Of a stretch of DNA of 64,000 nucleotides, positions 1 to 11,014 are shown piece after piece (the first letter of the stretch is position 1; each line of letters starts with the position of its first letter). The stretch lies in assembly GCA_022036555.1 (NCBI GenBank), contig CM039140.1:26617843-26681842 (forward strand), in the 5' to 3' direction. This stretch comes from Microstegium vimineum. Taxonomy: Eukaryota; Streptophyta; Magnoliopsida; Poales; Poaceae. The notes under the pieces are model-generated. The model was not told where the DNA came from and searched no databases. It was given only the letters and a program-made list of their open reading frames with translations. Both the position numbers and the translations under genes were made by a program.

Positions 1-240
1 CACCTAGCTGGCCAGCCCTCTAGGTGGGCCTCTCGGGCCCATCTTCCTTCGGGTGCCCTCTGGGTTCTTCCTGAGTCCAATGGACACTATTTCCCTTGCG
101 GATTTATTCCGATATTTCTTCTGATTTGCTTTCCTTTATATGCCTTTCTGGAATAGTCCCTGGAAAATAATGAAACACCAAAACTCATGGAATTTGTTAG
201 ATAAAACCCTATATTTCTAGATATTATATTTGATTGATCT
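1..240 (-). repeat. Ty3-type LTR fragment
   Basis: This segment resembles 58480-58740 in the same orientation. Shared blocks include 'gcctctcgggccc', 'cttcctgagt', 'ccctggaaaataat' and 'caccaaaact..tggaatttgttag'. The second copy is bounded by a polypurine tract, so this is read as part of the same LTR family, cut by the window edge. The strand is inferred from that second copy. No coding capacity is seen. Confidence 0.55.
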
Positions 241-1201
241 AATTATCATGTTTATAATTGCTTAAAAAGTTGATGCTAATGACCGTCAATAGGTATATTT
301 AATTTGTCTGCTTGTAGAATCATTTATTCTTTATAATTTCATATATATCATTATTTATTTCTGCCTGGCCATACAAGAAATATAATATTTCATAAGTACC
401 ATAAAAGATTCCTAGCTTTATAATTAGGGATGACAACCTAGTTCCATGCTTAGGAGTATAAGGTAAAAGATAAGTGGCTATTTGCTAAAGGCAAGTTAAA
501 TACATACCATGCATTTTTAGCGCCATTGCTAAGAACTCTTTTCTTGGTGATGTCGTTAACAAATGTCAACAATCACTATGACTAACGTGTGTTTTGTAGA
601 GGCAAAAGTGTTTAAGTTAGGTCATATGTGATGGTATATGAATGGGCTCAATGGTATTCATGCCCCCAAGATGGATTTTGTTTCGGTTTTCAAAGGATGG
701 ACGTCAAGGTTCAAGACTAGGCTAGGTCTTAGTGCCATATGGTGTGAGAAGGGCACTAAGTATAGTCTAGGGCTTTGTTTTTCCTTTGGCCATACTATTA
801 AGGAGGATATGAGATTAGTAGCTTGGCCTAGGAGAGGCTTTGGATGTTGGTGTAGGCACACTTGTCAAACCTAGTCCTAGAAACCCTACAAATAGCCTTT
901 GAGATGTATGGAGCAAGTCCCCTTCACAAGTCATGTTGATTAGAGGTGAAGAGGGAGCTCAGAGAGGCTCCGGACTAGTTGCCCAGAGGTGCTCCGGACC
1001 AATGCAAGTGGTCTGGAGGCTAGGGTAACACAAAGTAAAGAGAAAGGGGCTCCGGACAACCTCTTTGGAGGCCTTCGGACTGATGATTGGTCCGATGATG
1101 GTTGAGTTGAGACAGAGCCTAGGGTAAGGCTCCAGACCAGTCCGAAGGTGAAGTCCGGAGTTGAGTTCGACGCAATACAGAGAGGTACATGAAGGGGGTT
1201 T
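241..1201. repeat. LTR-retrotransposon debris, no gene
   Basis: No convincing gene is present. The stretch around 640-660 ('aatggtattcatgccccc') matches 24955-24970, which lies in an LTR-like segment. Positions 950-1180 repeat 'ctccgga' and 'tccgga' blocks, also found at 25155-25205. I read it as a diverged LTR of that family. The short ORFs here on both strands have no family features. Confidence 0.4.
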
Positions 1202-1666
1202 TGTCAACGAAATATGGTCGGCAGTCTACCTAGGGGGTACCCCAAGGTAGTAGATTAGATGACGGAGGTGTGGCGATGGCTATCAAGCGTAACACAAAGA
1301 GTGTAGACACGTCGGTTTAGACAGGTTCAGGTCGAGAAATTGCCGTAATACTCTATGTCCTATGTTCTGGTGGCTAGATTGATCTAAGAGATACAATACA
1401 ATATGTGTTTCGAGGGGTCCCTGCTTGCCTTATATAGCCGAGGAGCAGGGTTACAATTTCCATATCCTAACCTATTATGATTGGTCCCTTAAGGGAAGAG
1501 ATCCGAGTCTATCTCCTAGGATTTGCCTTGGCGAGCAAGGCTCTGTAGAGTCCCTGGCGAGCACGACGAGCCTGGTCGTGTGCCGCAGGGCCTTGCGAGC
1601 TAGGCCATCCTTCGGTCAAGAGGCCCATGTAGGTCCATGGGGGTATACGGAGGTAATATCCCCACA
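1202..1666 (-). repeat. Ty3-type LTR (465 bp, TG...CA)
   Basis: The segment runs from TGTCAACG to CCCCACA and is followed by GCTAGTCCCCAAGC. Reverse-complemented, that is a polypurine-rich GCTTGGGGACTAGC abutting TGTGGGG, the usual junction of internal region and 3' LTR in many grass Ty3 elements. The internal text ('tcggtttagacaggttcaggtcg') is a common grass LTR phrase. It is probably a 3' LTR on the minus strand. The left boundary is inferred only from the TG dinucleotide. Confidence 0.5.
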
Positions 1667-2576
1667 GCTAGTCCCCAAGCACGATACATTTTCTAGCAAG
1701 CTATCATGAAGTACTCCAAGCATGTTCGATCTGGTCGCCTTCCTTCATCAATGTTGACGAGGATCTCTGACCAGGTCGCCTAGTCGAGACGTGGTTCGGA
1801 GAAGCCTTCCAACCAGGTTGGACCGGTCGGAACCATCGGAGCTTGAGTAGCGAGTAGGTTGCTTCATCAGAGTCTGCAGTTGCTTGCTGGGACGATGTGA
1901 GGTGCTGAAGAAAATTTTGAAAAGCCTTTTTTCCAGGTGAAGTGTACCCACCTAGGCCCTGCAAAACAACGTGGAATAGCAAAGTTTGTTGAGAAAGAAA
2001 ACAAATACATTCACCATAAGGTGAAGTGTATCCACGACTCACAGATTGTTCGCGCCCTAGTGGCGGACTGTCTGGCGGTCAGGGCCGAGACAGGGTCTCT
2101 CGGGTGCTCAAGTCCCGGAGACGGCGGATAGTCCGCGCCCAAGCGCCGGACAGTCCGGGCTCAGGTCTGTAGCCTGACCACCAGCAGTGCAAGAAGTGTG
2201 GTCTTTGGATTTTGAACGGCGGACAGTCCGCGACCTAGGTCCGGACAGTCCAAGACCCATCCAATGAGGTTTCTAGATCAGTGTGGGTTTTCTCCTTTTG
2301 CTGGCGGAAAGTCCGGACCCTGTTCTCGGGCAGTCCGGCTCAGCAACTGCTGACAGTCCGTCACCTAAGCCCGGACAGTCCGAGGATTGCTAGTCAAGCT
2401 ATTTTGAGTTAGTTTTTCTGTGGGTAGTTCACCGACGTTTCTCGACCGCTCCGTTGTACCTTTAGTACATCTCCTAAGGTATCCAGCCACATGTTGGGTC
2501 GTGTGGACGTTGTTTTTGTCGAGCGTGTGTTTAGGGCGTGATTTTGGGACAAGGGCCAAGCTAGAGAAGAAATTTT
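1667..2576 (-). repeat. Ty3 internal-region remnant, no gene
   Basis: This follows the polypurine side of the 1202-1666 LTR and probably begins with 3' internal sequence of the same element. No intact reading frame is recognisable. From about 2060 it changes into a GC-rich block of repeated 'ggacagtccg' motifs, listed separately. Confidence 0.35.
2060..2400. repeat. Dispersed 'GGACAGTCCG' motif cluster
   Basis: The near-palindromic motif GGACAGTCCG or GACAGTCCG(C/T) recurs about eight times at irregular spacing of 20-60 bp, interleaved with 'cgcgcc' and 'gacctagg' blocks. Such clusters are familiar from untranslated parts of grass LTR retrotransposons. Function is unknown. Confidence 0.6.
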
Positions 2577-2954
2577 TTGTTGGCTCCCATTCACCCCCTG
2601 GTCACCGTTCTCTGTCCTTCAGCAACACATTCTTCTGCCTTTCAACCTCTCAAGTCAGCTTTGGTCACTGCTCCTGTGTTGGCCGTGCCGGATTTCAACC
2701 AACCTTTACAAATTCAAATGGACACAAGTGATATCGGTGTAAGCGCAATCCTCCTCCAAAATGGCCACCCCCTAGCTTTCCCTGGACTCGCAAGCTCTCG
2801 ACTTATGACAAGGAATATCTTGTTATCCTAGTTGCAATAGAACAGTGACGCTCCTATTTACAACACAGTGAGTTTATCACCTTTAAGGATCAGCGCAGCC
2901 TCACACATATCACTGATCAGAGCCTCCATACTCCCTGGCAGCTCAAGATTTTCA
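2577..2954 (+). pseudogene. Ty3/gypsy pol fragment, RNase H part (left half)
   Basis: The conceptual translation contains the RT/RNase H junction of Ty3 pol: LKSALVTAPVLAVPDF, then the RNase H start MDTSDIGVSAILLQ with its first catalytic Asp. In another frame follow LSTYDKEYLVILVAIEQ, a stop, RSYLQHSEFI and TPWQLKIFT. The frame shifts near 2785 and a TGA interrupts at about 2846. The reading stops at CACTA-A and resumes at 8775 with KLAGLPYKVVYKLGVSNQAADALS, the continuation expected for this family. The reverse transcriptase, protease and gag parts upstream are missing. It is a dead retrotransposon fragment. Confidence 0.85.
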
Positions 2955-2974
2955 CACTACAAGAGGTTAGGCCT

Positions 2975-3300
2975 TCTATGACTAACTGATTATGACAATT
3001 ATAGTCTTTTTCTTGTCATTGTATCCCTTATATGACACAAAAGTGACGATATGCTTGTGGTCATAGAAGGTGGGTCACAATCCCCCTTCTGTGACTAATA
3101 GACCTAGTTGTCATTAATTTTAGTGACAATTACATGTTTGTCACCAGGTTATGATAGGAGTATTTGTCATTATATTTGTCATAACATATTTGATAGGATG
3201 TTGACAAGTGTCCAGTGATCTTATGTGGCACATGACGTGGTAGAGGTAGTATGATGAAAATGAATTGTCATAAAAACAAATTTGGCCTAATGGACTCATA
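2975..3300. repeat. CACTA-A left subterminal repeats
   Basis: Copies of 'tgacaa', 'ttgtcat' and 'gtcatag' occur in both orientations about every 20-40 bp. They mirror those at 8500-8765. In En/Spm-type elements such short subterminal repeats are bound by the element's own DNA-binding protein; that role is inferred here. Confidence 0.65.
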
Positions 3301-3831
3301 TAGCATGGGCCGGTTTTTACAATTATAATTCAAATAGCCCAATTGGCCCATATGTTGGCCGGTCATTTTTTGGCCCATTTGTTGATAGTATTTTATTTTT
3401 TTCTTACCATACTAGCCCAATAATATATCATTTCCTCCCGGATTCAATAATGTGTACAATAGATCTGACCATTCAACAGACATACAAATAAATCACTTGT
3501 CAAAATACAAGATCATCAACAGCCGACAGTTACAAGTCCACCAAAGTTCACCAATAGAGATGACCAGATCACATTACCAAACATACATCCATCAAAATAA
3601 AAATAACAGCCACATAGCCATGTTCAGCTGCTTGTAAAGGCAATAGCTGTTGGTTGTCAACACAACAAATGCGACTATAGCAGCAGCAGTGCAAAAATAA
3701 AACAAACATGTTACTACAAATTGTTCCAGCAATAGTAGCAGCATAGCAAAAGTTGCAGTCACTAGATCACCAACACAGTAGCCACACTCTAGTCTGAGTA
3801 GCCACACTCTAGTCTGAGTTCCAGTCACACC
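3301..3831. other. CACTA-A interior, no gene seen
   Basis: AT-rich sequence with no recognisable coding region. Near its right end, 3778-3797 and 3798-3817 are two identical tandem 20-bp units (GTAGCCACACTCTAGTCTGA). Confidence 0.5.
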
Positions 3832-5072
3832 TATAGGAATACGAGGTTGCTACGCTAGCCGGGAAACAAAACTTTTCGACCTCATAAACCAGGATCTACT
3901 GCTAGTTACAGGTTACGAGATTACCACTAGACGCGTAGGTGCAGCGGAAGATGACTTGATGTAGTCGTGCGCGTCGCAGCAGGCAGTGCAGTTGCGTGGT
4001 CGTCCGTCTCAACGTCCCCTTCGCGCGGTTCGTCCTTGTGCTCCAGATGCAGCACCTCCGAGGAATCCCACACGTGCAGGGAGGAAGTGTTGCGCCTCCG
4101 GACTGCTAGGTCCGCGAGGAGCAAAAGGCGCGAGCGTGGGGAGGCGACGGCGGCTGCCAAAAAGCGTGGATCAATTCGCCCCGCGCCCACCCCTTGCTTA
4201 TATAGGCGTCCTAACGAGCTCCCACGGTGGAGGCCCATTAGAAACCCTAAACCTAGTCTAATTCGGGTCCAACCCGAATTAGGCTTCCAACCCCTTAAGC
4301 GTGCGACCCTATGGGCTCACGCATACATAGACATGGCCCAAGTACTCTTACTCGACCAATAGTTGATAGCGGCCTCTAGCAAGACGTGTCAACTCCTATG
4401 TATACGCTATGATCATATCAGACGAACCACTATGACCATGTACAAGTTATTCCCTTCGTCACTCGATATATGGTTCAACTCGTGGGTTAACACTTAACCC
4501 AAGCATGGCCATGCATTTGTTGATCCAATCACATGAGTGATCCAGTGATATCTCTCTCACGAAGAGAGGGGCAAATTCCATCTTGATTGTCTATGTCTCA
4601 TAGCATGTTTCCCAACCACCCAAGGACCACCTTTATAACTACCCAATAACGGAGTAGCGTTTGATAGTCTCTAAGTAGATCGTTTCACATCTTGAGTACA
4701 TACCACAATCTCAGGTCTAAGGACATAACGTACATGACATGAATAGAGACTTTCTCTTGTTGGGTCAGTCCAGCCTACATGTCTCACATGTGCCCACATT
4801 ATTAGTTTGACATCTCTATGTCTATGACTTGTGAAACATAGCCATCAACTAATACATGTGCTGGTCTAATATTCAAGTGTGCTCTTACAAGAATGCCGAC
4901 CAGGGACTACTATTAGAATAACCATTCAGGTAATTGAGTTCCACAAACAATTCACATAATTGTCAATCAATACTAGTTGTCTATAATGGATATTCAAAGA
5001 ACACTTTATTAATCATGGATACAATCGGAATATAATCATCTACATGATTAGCTCTAGGGCATATTCCCAACA
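3832..5072 (-). mobile_element. Solo LTR of a Ty1-copia element (1,241 bp)
   Basis: On the minus strand it begins TGTTGGGAATATGCCCTAGA, a familiar grass copia LTR start, and ends at TATAGGAATACG on the plus strand (the usual TG here mutated to TA). It is flanked by perfect 5-bp direct repeats ACACC at 3827-3831 and 5073-5077. No internal retrotransposon sequence is present, so this is a solo LTR left by LTR-LTR recombination. It matches 62464-63705 almost base for base. It inserted into CACTA-A after that element landed in the Ty3 pol gene. Confidence 0.95.
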
Positions 5073-5826
5073 ACACCAACCTCCAGTCATTGTTTCAGTC
5101 ACACCAAACTTCAACCACAGGTCACCAAAATGAGTCCAACCTGCAAAAAATATGGTGTCAGAATTTAAGACTAATAAGTCGCAAAAAAAATTAACATTAA
5201 TAAGAAATAAACACACCAATTATCTAAGTTTATGTGTCTGGCTGCTGCTGGACTATTAAAAAATTAGAACTTATGTGCTATAGCAGCTAGCTTGTGTGTA
5301 CAATAATTCTGCAGTAATGCGCAAGATAACAGACATCTAGTAGCAGCAGATGTGGCTACAAAAGATGCCAACGTAACACTACATGTAATCTAAAACATTA
5401 AGCAATTTTCAAAGATTAAGAATTCGCCATAGTAGTAACTCATCTAATGTAAATTAAGGTTTAGAATAGATCTATGATCTCAGAACACAATAGTTTTATT
5501 TTTTCAGAATGTTATCTAAATTGAATACACAGTGATTCAAATTGACATACAAAGTAACTTTGAGTTTCTTGGACGAAATAGAAGCCTTCATAGATTAGGT
5601 ACAATAAGAAAAAGAGTATTGTGAGCTGTACCGTGACCATTTAGGAGACAAAAGACTGATTTTCTAATTGACATACAATATTTTTTCTGTGTGACCAATT
5701 GACAGTTGTGACCGATTAGAAGACAACTAGCACCAAAAGCTGTATAGTAGATCCAGGTTAATTATTATGATTGCAGAGGCAGTAGTACTATGAGAAGAGT
5801 TATAGCACAAGTTGAAGCTGGTGTAC
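5073..5826. other. CACTA-A interior, no gene seen
   Basis: AT-rich sequence without recognisable coding features. It lies directly downstream (minus strand) of the Transposase_24-like remnant and may include its 3' untranslated region. Confidence 0.45.
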
Positions 5827-6580
5827 CTGCGTACAGCAAAGTCAAAGAGTGGTCTGATGAGTGACCTGACTCTGTCCAAATGATATCATCTGCCGAACGA
5901 GGTCCTGAGTATCTATTGTTGCCTTCTTTAGGATGTCAATCTCCTCAGCTTGCTTCTGAGCTTTTTCCTCTGATTCTAGTGCCTGGGCTTCCAACCTCTG
6001 GAGCTTTTGTCGAAGTCCTGCAATAGGCTGCTGAATTCCAACATTACGAAGGAATGTGCTCGACTTTGGCAAGACTTGGGAAACAATCTATGTGCAAGTC
6101 TTTTCTTGCTCCCCTTCATGTACTGGTTTTGTCAAAATGGCTTCCATATCATCCTAAAAAATGGTTTGTGAGGTTTTCTTTGTATGTAACGTTCATTATG
6201 CAGTGTACTAAAAAAGGAGGTTAGAGTTATGTACTTACTATAGCTAGCTTTCTTGATAGATTCACTAAAGCCCTTAGATTTGCTGCAATGCATCACCTTG
6301 AATACATCAATTGTAGTGGGCTTTGTATCTTTGTATTTTTCTTGTTTCTGAAAAGTTCACAAACATATAATGACATGAGCAAGGCACATGTTAAAATACA
6401 CAAGTAAGAGAAAAACGTGTTCCAACACATGCATGCTGTCATACAACCACATGACATGATAGGTTTATTTTCTTACCGCGACAAAGGCTGCTGCAATGTA
6501 AGACCGAGATCCAGTACACTGCTGAAACTTAACTTTTTCACGGTTTAGTTGGCTCTTTGCACATTTTGTCTAGACATGAA
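5827..6580 (-). pseudogene. Transposase_24 (Ptta/En/Spm)-like gene remnant
   Basis: Three minus-strand blocks read like exons of the plant Ptta/En/Spm family, the second CACTA gene, thought to be a DNA-binding partner of the transposase. About 6570-6480 gives TKCAKSQLNREKVKFQQCTGSR followed by SYIAAAFVA. About 6350-6250 gives KPTTIDVFKVMHCSKSKGFSES. 6165-5842 gives a coiled-coil stretch containing LRQKLQRLEAQALESEEKAQKQ and AEEIDILKKATIDTQDLV, ending QTTL. A TAG lies in the last block near 6092. The N-terminal part is not recognisable. Calling the blocks exons is inference from family knowledge. Confidence 0.7.
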
Positions 6581-7204
6581 ACAATTATGTAGGATAAGTA
6601 TTAGAGACGAAAATGAGTACTATCAGATTGATACGCTGCAAGCTTAAAGCATTGAAATGCTAAATATGTACTGATGCACATCTTTAATTAATAGCAATAA
6701 AACATAATAGTCAGCATATTATTCTATAGAATAGAACTTGAATACTACAGTATACAATGAGCAATGTGTGAAGTCTGAACATGATATATAATATCAATAG
6801 ATTCAAATAGACATGGACATGGTCTCCCGCCAGCGGCGTCGGGCACGGGCTGGTGGCTTCAGTCTCCTGCCGGCGGCGTCAGACTCCGACAGGTAGTGTC
6901 GGTCTCCCGGCGACGGCGGTCTACTCCTAGCGTTGTTAAGCCCAGCGGCCTGGAGGTCAGCCAGCTCGCGTCGACCTCATGGGGTTGGTTTGACCGGCGG
7001 CGTGGGATTTTGGTGGCGACGACGCGGGATTTTGATGGCGGAGGCGCTGGGCAAAGGCGGCCGAGTCAAGCCCTGGGAAACATAACAAGATCCGCGTTGG
7101 GCTACTAGCAGGAATCATGATTCTATATAAATGTACAAATAAAACATAATCTGGTTATATGCAGCAACAACTAAGTGGCGCCTGCTGCTTTGCCCAAATT
7201 TTTA
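6581..7204. other. CACTA-A interior with a GC-rich patch, no gene seen
   Basis: AT-rich up to about 6815, then a GC-rich patch at 6816-7085 repeating 'ccgg(c)ggcg' blocks, then AT-rich again. The patch may be the eroded first exon or leader of the minus-strand Transposase_24-like gene. I cannot show this. Confidence 0.35.
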
Positions 7205-7271
7205 CATTTTAGCCCTTTTTTTTAATTATTTTCACGTTTGGACCCCTGGAGAAACTATATGTAGAAATGGA

Positions 7272-7434
7272 CCCAGGTGCTCGGCGTCGTGGGGCATGGC
7301 GCCGAGCTCGACGCCATGCCCCATGGTGCCGAGCCTTTAGGCCGCATCCAACGTGGATCCGACGTGGCCAGGGGGCCATGCCATGGCGCCGAGCTGTGTT
7401 ACCTCGGCGCCGTGCCCCACGGCGCCGAGCTGTG
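7272..7434. repeat. Palindromic GGCGCCGAGC cluster upstream of zinc-ribbon gene
   Basis: GCGCCGAGC and its relatives (GGCGCCGAG, GGTGCCGAG, CTCGGCGCC) occur about six times within 170 bp. They are interleaved with CATGGGGC and GCCCCATGG blocks in both orientations, giving dense hairpin potential. The cluster lies about 300 bp upstream of the zinc-ribbon ATG at 7727, where a promoter or leader would be. A regulatory role is inference. Confidence 0.5.
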
Positions 7435-7726
7435 TTCCTTATATTCCAGCCAGCTTTCCCACCAACCCGAGGTTTCATCCATTTGTTCTTCGTTGCTCTC
7501 GGGTTTTTCCTCTCCTCCACCCACCTAACCTCTTTGAATCGACATTTTGGACCTAGGAAACTTGGATTTGATCCACCGATCTGCGAGACCAAGGTATCCT
7601 TCTTCCCCTCCTCATTTTTTACGCATCGATTCGGTCTATATTAGGTGTATTTTGAAACCCTAGTTAGATTTTGACTTAGGGTTTGGGACGATTATTGATT
7701 TGTTATTCGTATTTTGCAACTATAGG

Positions 7727-8378
7727 ATGCCAAGGCGTGGGAAAACTACTAAAGCAAGGTATTCTCTGCTAGGTTTATTTTTTGTTCTAATTGTTTCGGT
7801 TACTAGAACGATTTTTTTTTTCATTTGTAGGAAGGGCCCGTTGACCGGCATCGCATTCGATCCAAAGCCTCTGCCCAGCGGTGTTTCGGTTCCAATGTGC
7901 TTTTGCGGTGATCCTTGCAAGGTGAAGATTTCTAAGGATCATGAAACCTATAGGCAGATGTATTGGATGTGTTCAAATTATGCTTTTCAGCCTACACTTG
8001 CTCAACGTCGGACTAACTTAATGGTGAGAGTCTACTCTTATACGGAAATCGATTTATATCAAATTAAATAATGATTTTGTTTTGTGTTCCTAACTTCTGC
8101 ATGATTTACAGACCCCTCCACCGCTATGTGACTTTGAGCAGTGGATCGACACTGAGATCAAGGAGTCCGACAAACATCTTCTGCAAGGTATGAAGGACTG
8201 GGACGCGGAGCGTCGAGTGGCCTATGAGAAGATAATGAAAGAGGAGGCAGCTGAGAAGAAGCACGAAAAAGAGGAGGAAGAGAGAAGAGGTGCAGCCTAC
8301 AGGGAGGAGAGGGACAAGAAGGTTGAGCGCGCCCTGTGGGTCGTAGGGTGTGGGTTCGACCCCTCTGTAGTTGCGTGA
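7727..8378 (+). CDS. Zinc-ribbon/GRF-like transposon-associated protein
   Basis: Three exons (7727-7758, 7831-8023, 8112-8378) with GT-AG introns join in frame to 163 residues without a stop. The start is the ATG opening MPRRGKTTKAR. Residues about 32-60 carry a Cys-rich segment (MCFCGDPCKVKI ... YRQMYWMCSNYAF) like the GRF/zinc-ribbon class, followed by LCDFEQWIDTEI and a strongly charged Lys/Glu coiled coil (about residues 100-145). This is a recurring hypothetical family near grass DNA transposons; its function is unknown. A nucleic-acid-binding accessory role is inferred from the zinc ribbon. It lies inside CACTA-A, opposite in strand to the Transposase_24 remnant. Splice sites are by eye. 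Confidence 0.72.
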
Positions 8379-8499
8379 AGCACTTAATTTTTAATTATTT
8401 TATAGTTTATTTTTACCTTACAGGCTTCTCACTACGTAAAGCATTTTTAATTGTTTTATAATTTATTTTTACCACCCAAAGTGTTTTTAAGTACCTTTT

Positions 8500-8765
8500 G
8501 AAGTTATGACCACCATATTTCATCACGACCAATTGTCATAAAGATTGGGAAAATTAATATTCAATTTATGACCATCACATTCCATCTCTTTAGTCATTAA
8601 CTATTGTCACAAAGGAAGGGAAAGGTATATGGTGACAGTTGTTCATGACTAAATGACAACTTAGTCACAAACGCTTGTCATCCAAAGAAAATTTGTCATA
8701 AACGCATCGTTTCTATGACTAAAAGGTGCTTTGTCATGTAAAATTTGTCATAGAAGGCCTAATCT
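8500..8765. repeat. CACTA-A right subterminal repeats
   Basis: Repeated 'gtcata', 'tatgac' and 'ttgtcat' motifs mirror those at the left end of CACTA-A and lead into the right terminal inverted repeat ending at 8774. Confidence 0.65.
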
Positions 8766-8774
8766 CTTGTAGTG

Positions 8775-10491
8775 TTCACCAAGCTTGCAGGGTTACCATA
8801 CAAGGTGGTTTACAAACTAGGAGTCTCCAATCAGGCGGCTGATGCCCTGTCATGACATCCGACGGCTCCATCCCAATTACAGGACATTCCCTCCTTGCTT
8901 CCTCCTTGGCTATCCCAAGTGGTCAAGTTACTCATCGGACCCTGCTGATTCCAAGCTACTGCAGGAACTCTCCCTTGACCCCTCTACCCGTCCTCCGTTT
9001 ACTTTGACAAGTGGAGTGATGAGGCACAATGGCCGCATCTGGCTTGTCACAAACAAATCTATGCAGCAAGAAGTTATTTCTGCACTCCATGACAATCCAT
9101 TGGGGGTCATTCTAGCTTTCCTGTAACTCACAGACGCATCAAGAAACTCTTCAAGTGGCCAGGTATGAAGGTCCACATCAAAGATTATATTGCAAATTGT
9201 TTTGTGTGCCACCAGGCCAAACCGGACATAGTTAAATATCCAGGACTATTATGTCCCTTGCCTGTTCCTTCTGAGTCTTGGCAGATTGTGAGTATGGACT
9301 TGATAGATGGTCTTCCTGTTTCTAGGTCTGCCAATTGCATCATGGTGGTGGTTGATAAGTTCAGTAAGTTTGCTCACTTCGTTCTGCTCCACCATCCCTA
9401 TACAGCTCAGAAGGTTGCCCAGGTTTTCTTGGATTCTATCTTTCGGCTCCATGGGCTTCCAACTCACATCATCTCTGACCGTGACCCTGTGTTCACGAGT
9501 ACATTTTGGAGAGAACTCTTTCGGCTGGCCCAGGTTCAGCTCTGCATGAGCACAACTTACCACCATTAGTTGGACGGACAAACTAAGCGGGTGAATTATT
9601 GCTTGGAAACTTATTTGTGATGTTTTATTCATTCTTACCCACGCTAGTGGTTGAAGTGGCTTCCCTTGGCAGAGTATTGGTAGAACACGTGCACGCACTC
9701 CATGTTGGGTCGTTGTCCGTTTGAGGTACTCTACGGTCATTCCCCTCGCAATTTTGGTATTACTGACGACGTTGTCTCTCATATGCCCCATGTTGCTTCC
9801 ATGCTAGCAGAATGAGAAACTATGTTGTTTTTCTGTTCGTCAACACCTCCTCCGTGCCCAGCAGCATATGAAGACTCAAGCAGATAAGAAGCGCACCGAT
9901 TGTGGACATCAGGGACATCATCTACCTCCATCTACAGTCATATGTGAAGTCTTTGTTGGCTCCTCGGTCCCACCACAAACTCTGCTTCAAATATTTCATC
10001 CCCTTCAAGATCATCGAGTAGATCGGCTCCGTCGCCTACAAACTCCAGCTGTCGTAGTCTTCTTCGATCCACCCCTTCTTCCATGTTTTGCTGCTCAAGC
10101 CTGCGCTGGCATCAAGCTTCCTCGCTTCTAGCAAGTTGTCCGAGCAATCCGACGCCCACCAGGTGCCTGAATGTATTCTGCAATGCCATCTCCATCACCT
10201 TGGTGCACGCTCCGTGCCACAATTCTTGATCCAATGGTCTGGCATGGATCCTGATCTGGCAACATGGGAAGATGCCAACTTCGTTAAGCAGCGCTTCTCA
10301 GTAGCTCCGGCCTGGGGACATACTGGAACACAAGGGGAGGGGGATGTCAGCAACCCCCATCCAGGAGATCCCAGTGCTACACCAAGGCCCAAGCGTAGCA
10401 GAAGACCCAAGACTTCCAATGTTCGTCTAGCTGGGCTTGAGTGGGCTTGCTCAGCCTGTGAGGCAAGACTACGTGAGAAGGGGGATAAGTA
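8775..10491 (+). pseudogene. Ty3/gypsy chromovirus-type pol fragment (integrase and chromodomain)
   Basis: Continues the pol reading interrupted by CACTA-A. In order: end of RNase H (8779-8855, then a stop); the integrase zinc-binding region with CFVCHQAK near 9200; the catalytic core from 9260 (SMDLIDGLPVS, VVDKFSKFAHF, HGLPTHIISDRDPVFTSTFW, holding two of the DDE acids); GQTKRVN; and a C-terminal chromodomain around 10160-10320 (QFLIQWSGMDPDLATWED). The frame ends at a TAG at 10490. Several stops and frameshifts (for example at 9569 and 9619) make it non-functional. The chromodomain indicates the chromovirus lineage of Ty3 elements. Confidence 0.88.
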
Positions 10492-11004
10492 GAAGGAATC
10501 GAGTCGGAGTCTGTAACGAATTATTGAACATTAAACCCTAAACTTCAATCCTATCAGGATGGCACAACGCCGGATTCCTTCCTACTCTCTCCTTCCCTAC
10601 TATTCCTCTTCCTCGATTCGTCAGAATTGATGCGGAACCAGCAGATCCTAACACACACCAAATATGAATTATGGACCATATATATTAGAACACACATGTT
10701 AATCCATATAGCATAACCAAATATGCATCTAATAACTACTCTTATAAGCATGTATAGTAAAAAAACCAGAAGAATAACCTCAGACATTAAGCTATCTAGC
10801 TTCAGGATTTTTTGAAATGGTGGAGCCATTTCTTCACCTTCTCCTAGCTAGGAAACTGATATATGGTGAGCGGAGCAAGATCCAAGTGTACGAAACTGCA
10901 GGTATGTCCCTATGTGGCCTCTGTTTTTTTTCTAGCAAACTCTGTTTGATCTGTTCCAAGTGAAGTGAACTTCAGCTAAGAGCTTTGGACATGGCTAGCT
11001 TTCG
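10492..11004. other. Probable Ty3 3' LTR remnant and spacer, no gene
   Basis: The text just after the pol stop ('gggggataag') is purine-rich and could be the polypurine tract leading into a short LTR. A CA-like end near 10650 is possible, but there is no second LTR to confirm it. No gene is recognisable. Confidence 0.35.
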
Positions 11005-11014
11005 GAAAATAAAA

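Larger units (their letters stand above)
2955..8774. mobile_element. CACTA-A, En/Spm-type DNA transposon (5.8 kb)
   Basis: The left end CACTACAAGAGGTTAGGCC and right end reverse complement CACTACAAGAGATTAGGCC form a terminal inverted repeat of about 28 bp with one mismatch. Subterminal 'TTGTCAT' and 'ATGACA' motifs fill both ends. The element sits inside a Ty3 pol gene whose reading is restored when it is removed. The flanks share TTCA, one base more than the usual 3-bp CACTA duplication. Contents are a solo copia LTR, a Transposase_24-like remnant (minus) and a small zinc-ribbon gene (plus). No TNP2 transposase is visible, so the element was probably non-autonomous or has lost that gene. Confidence 0.88.

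Noticed and set aside
7209..7644. Long ORFs on both strands over the GCGCCGAG cluster
   Set aside because: Open on both strands because of a palindromic GC-rich repeat; proteins are simple His/Arg/Ala-rich strings.
9249..9791. 180-codon minus-strand ORF
   Set aside because: Antisense shadow of the Ty3 integrase core, which has clear motifs on the plus strand.
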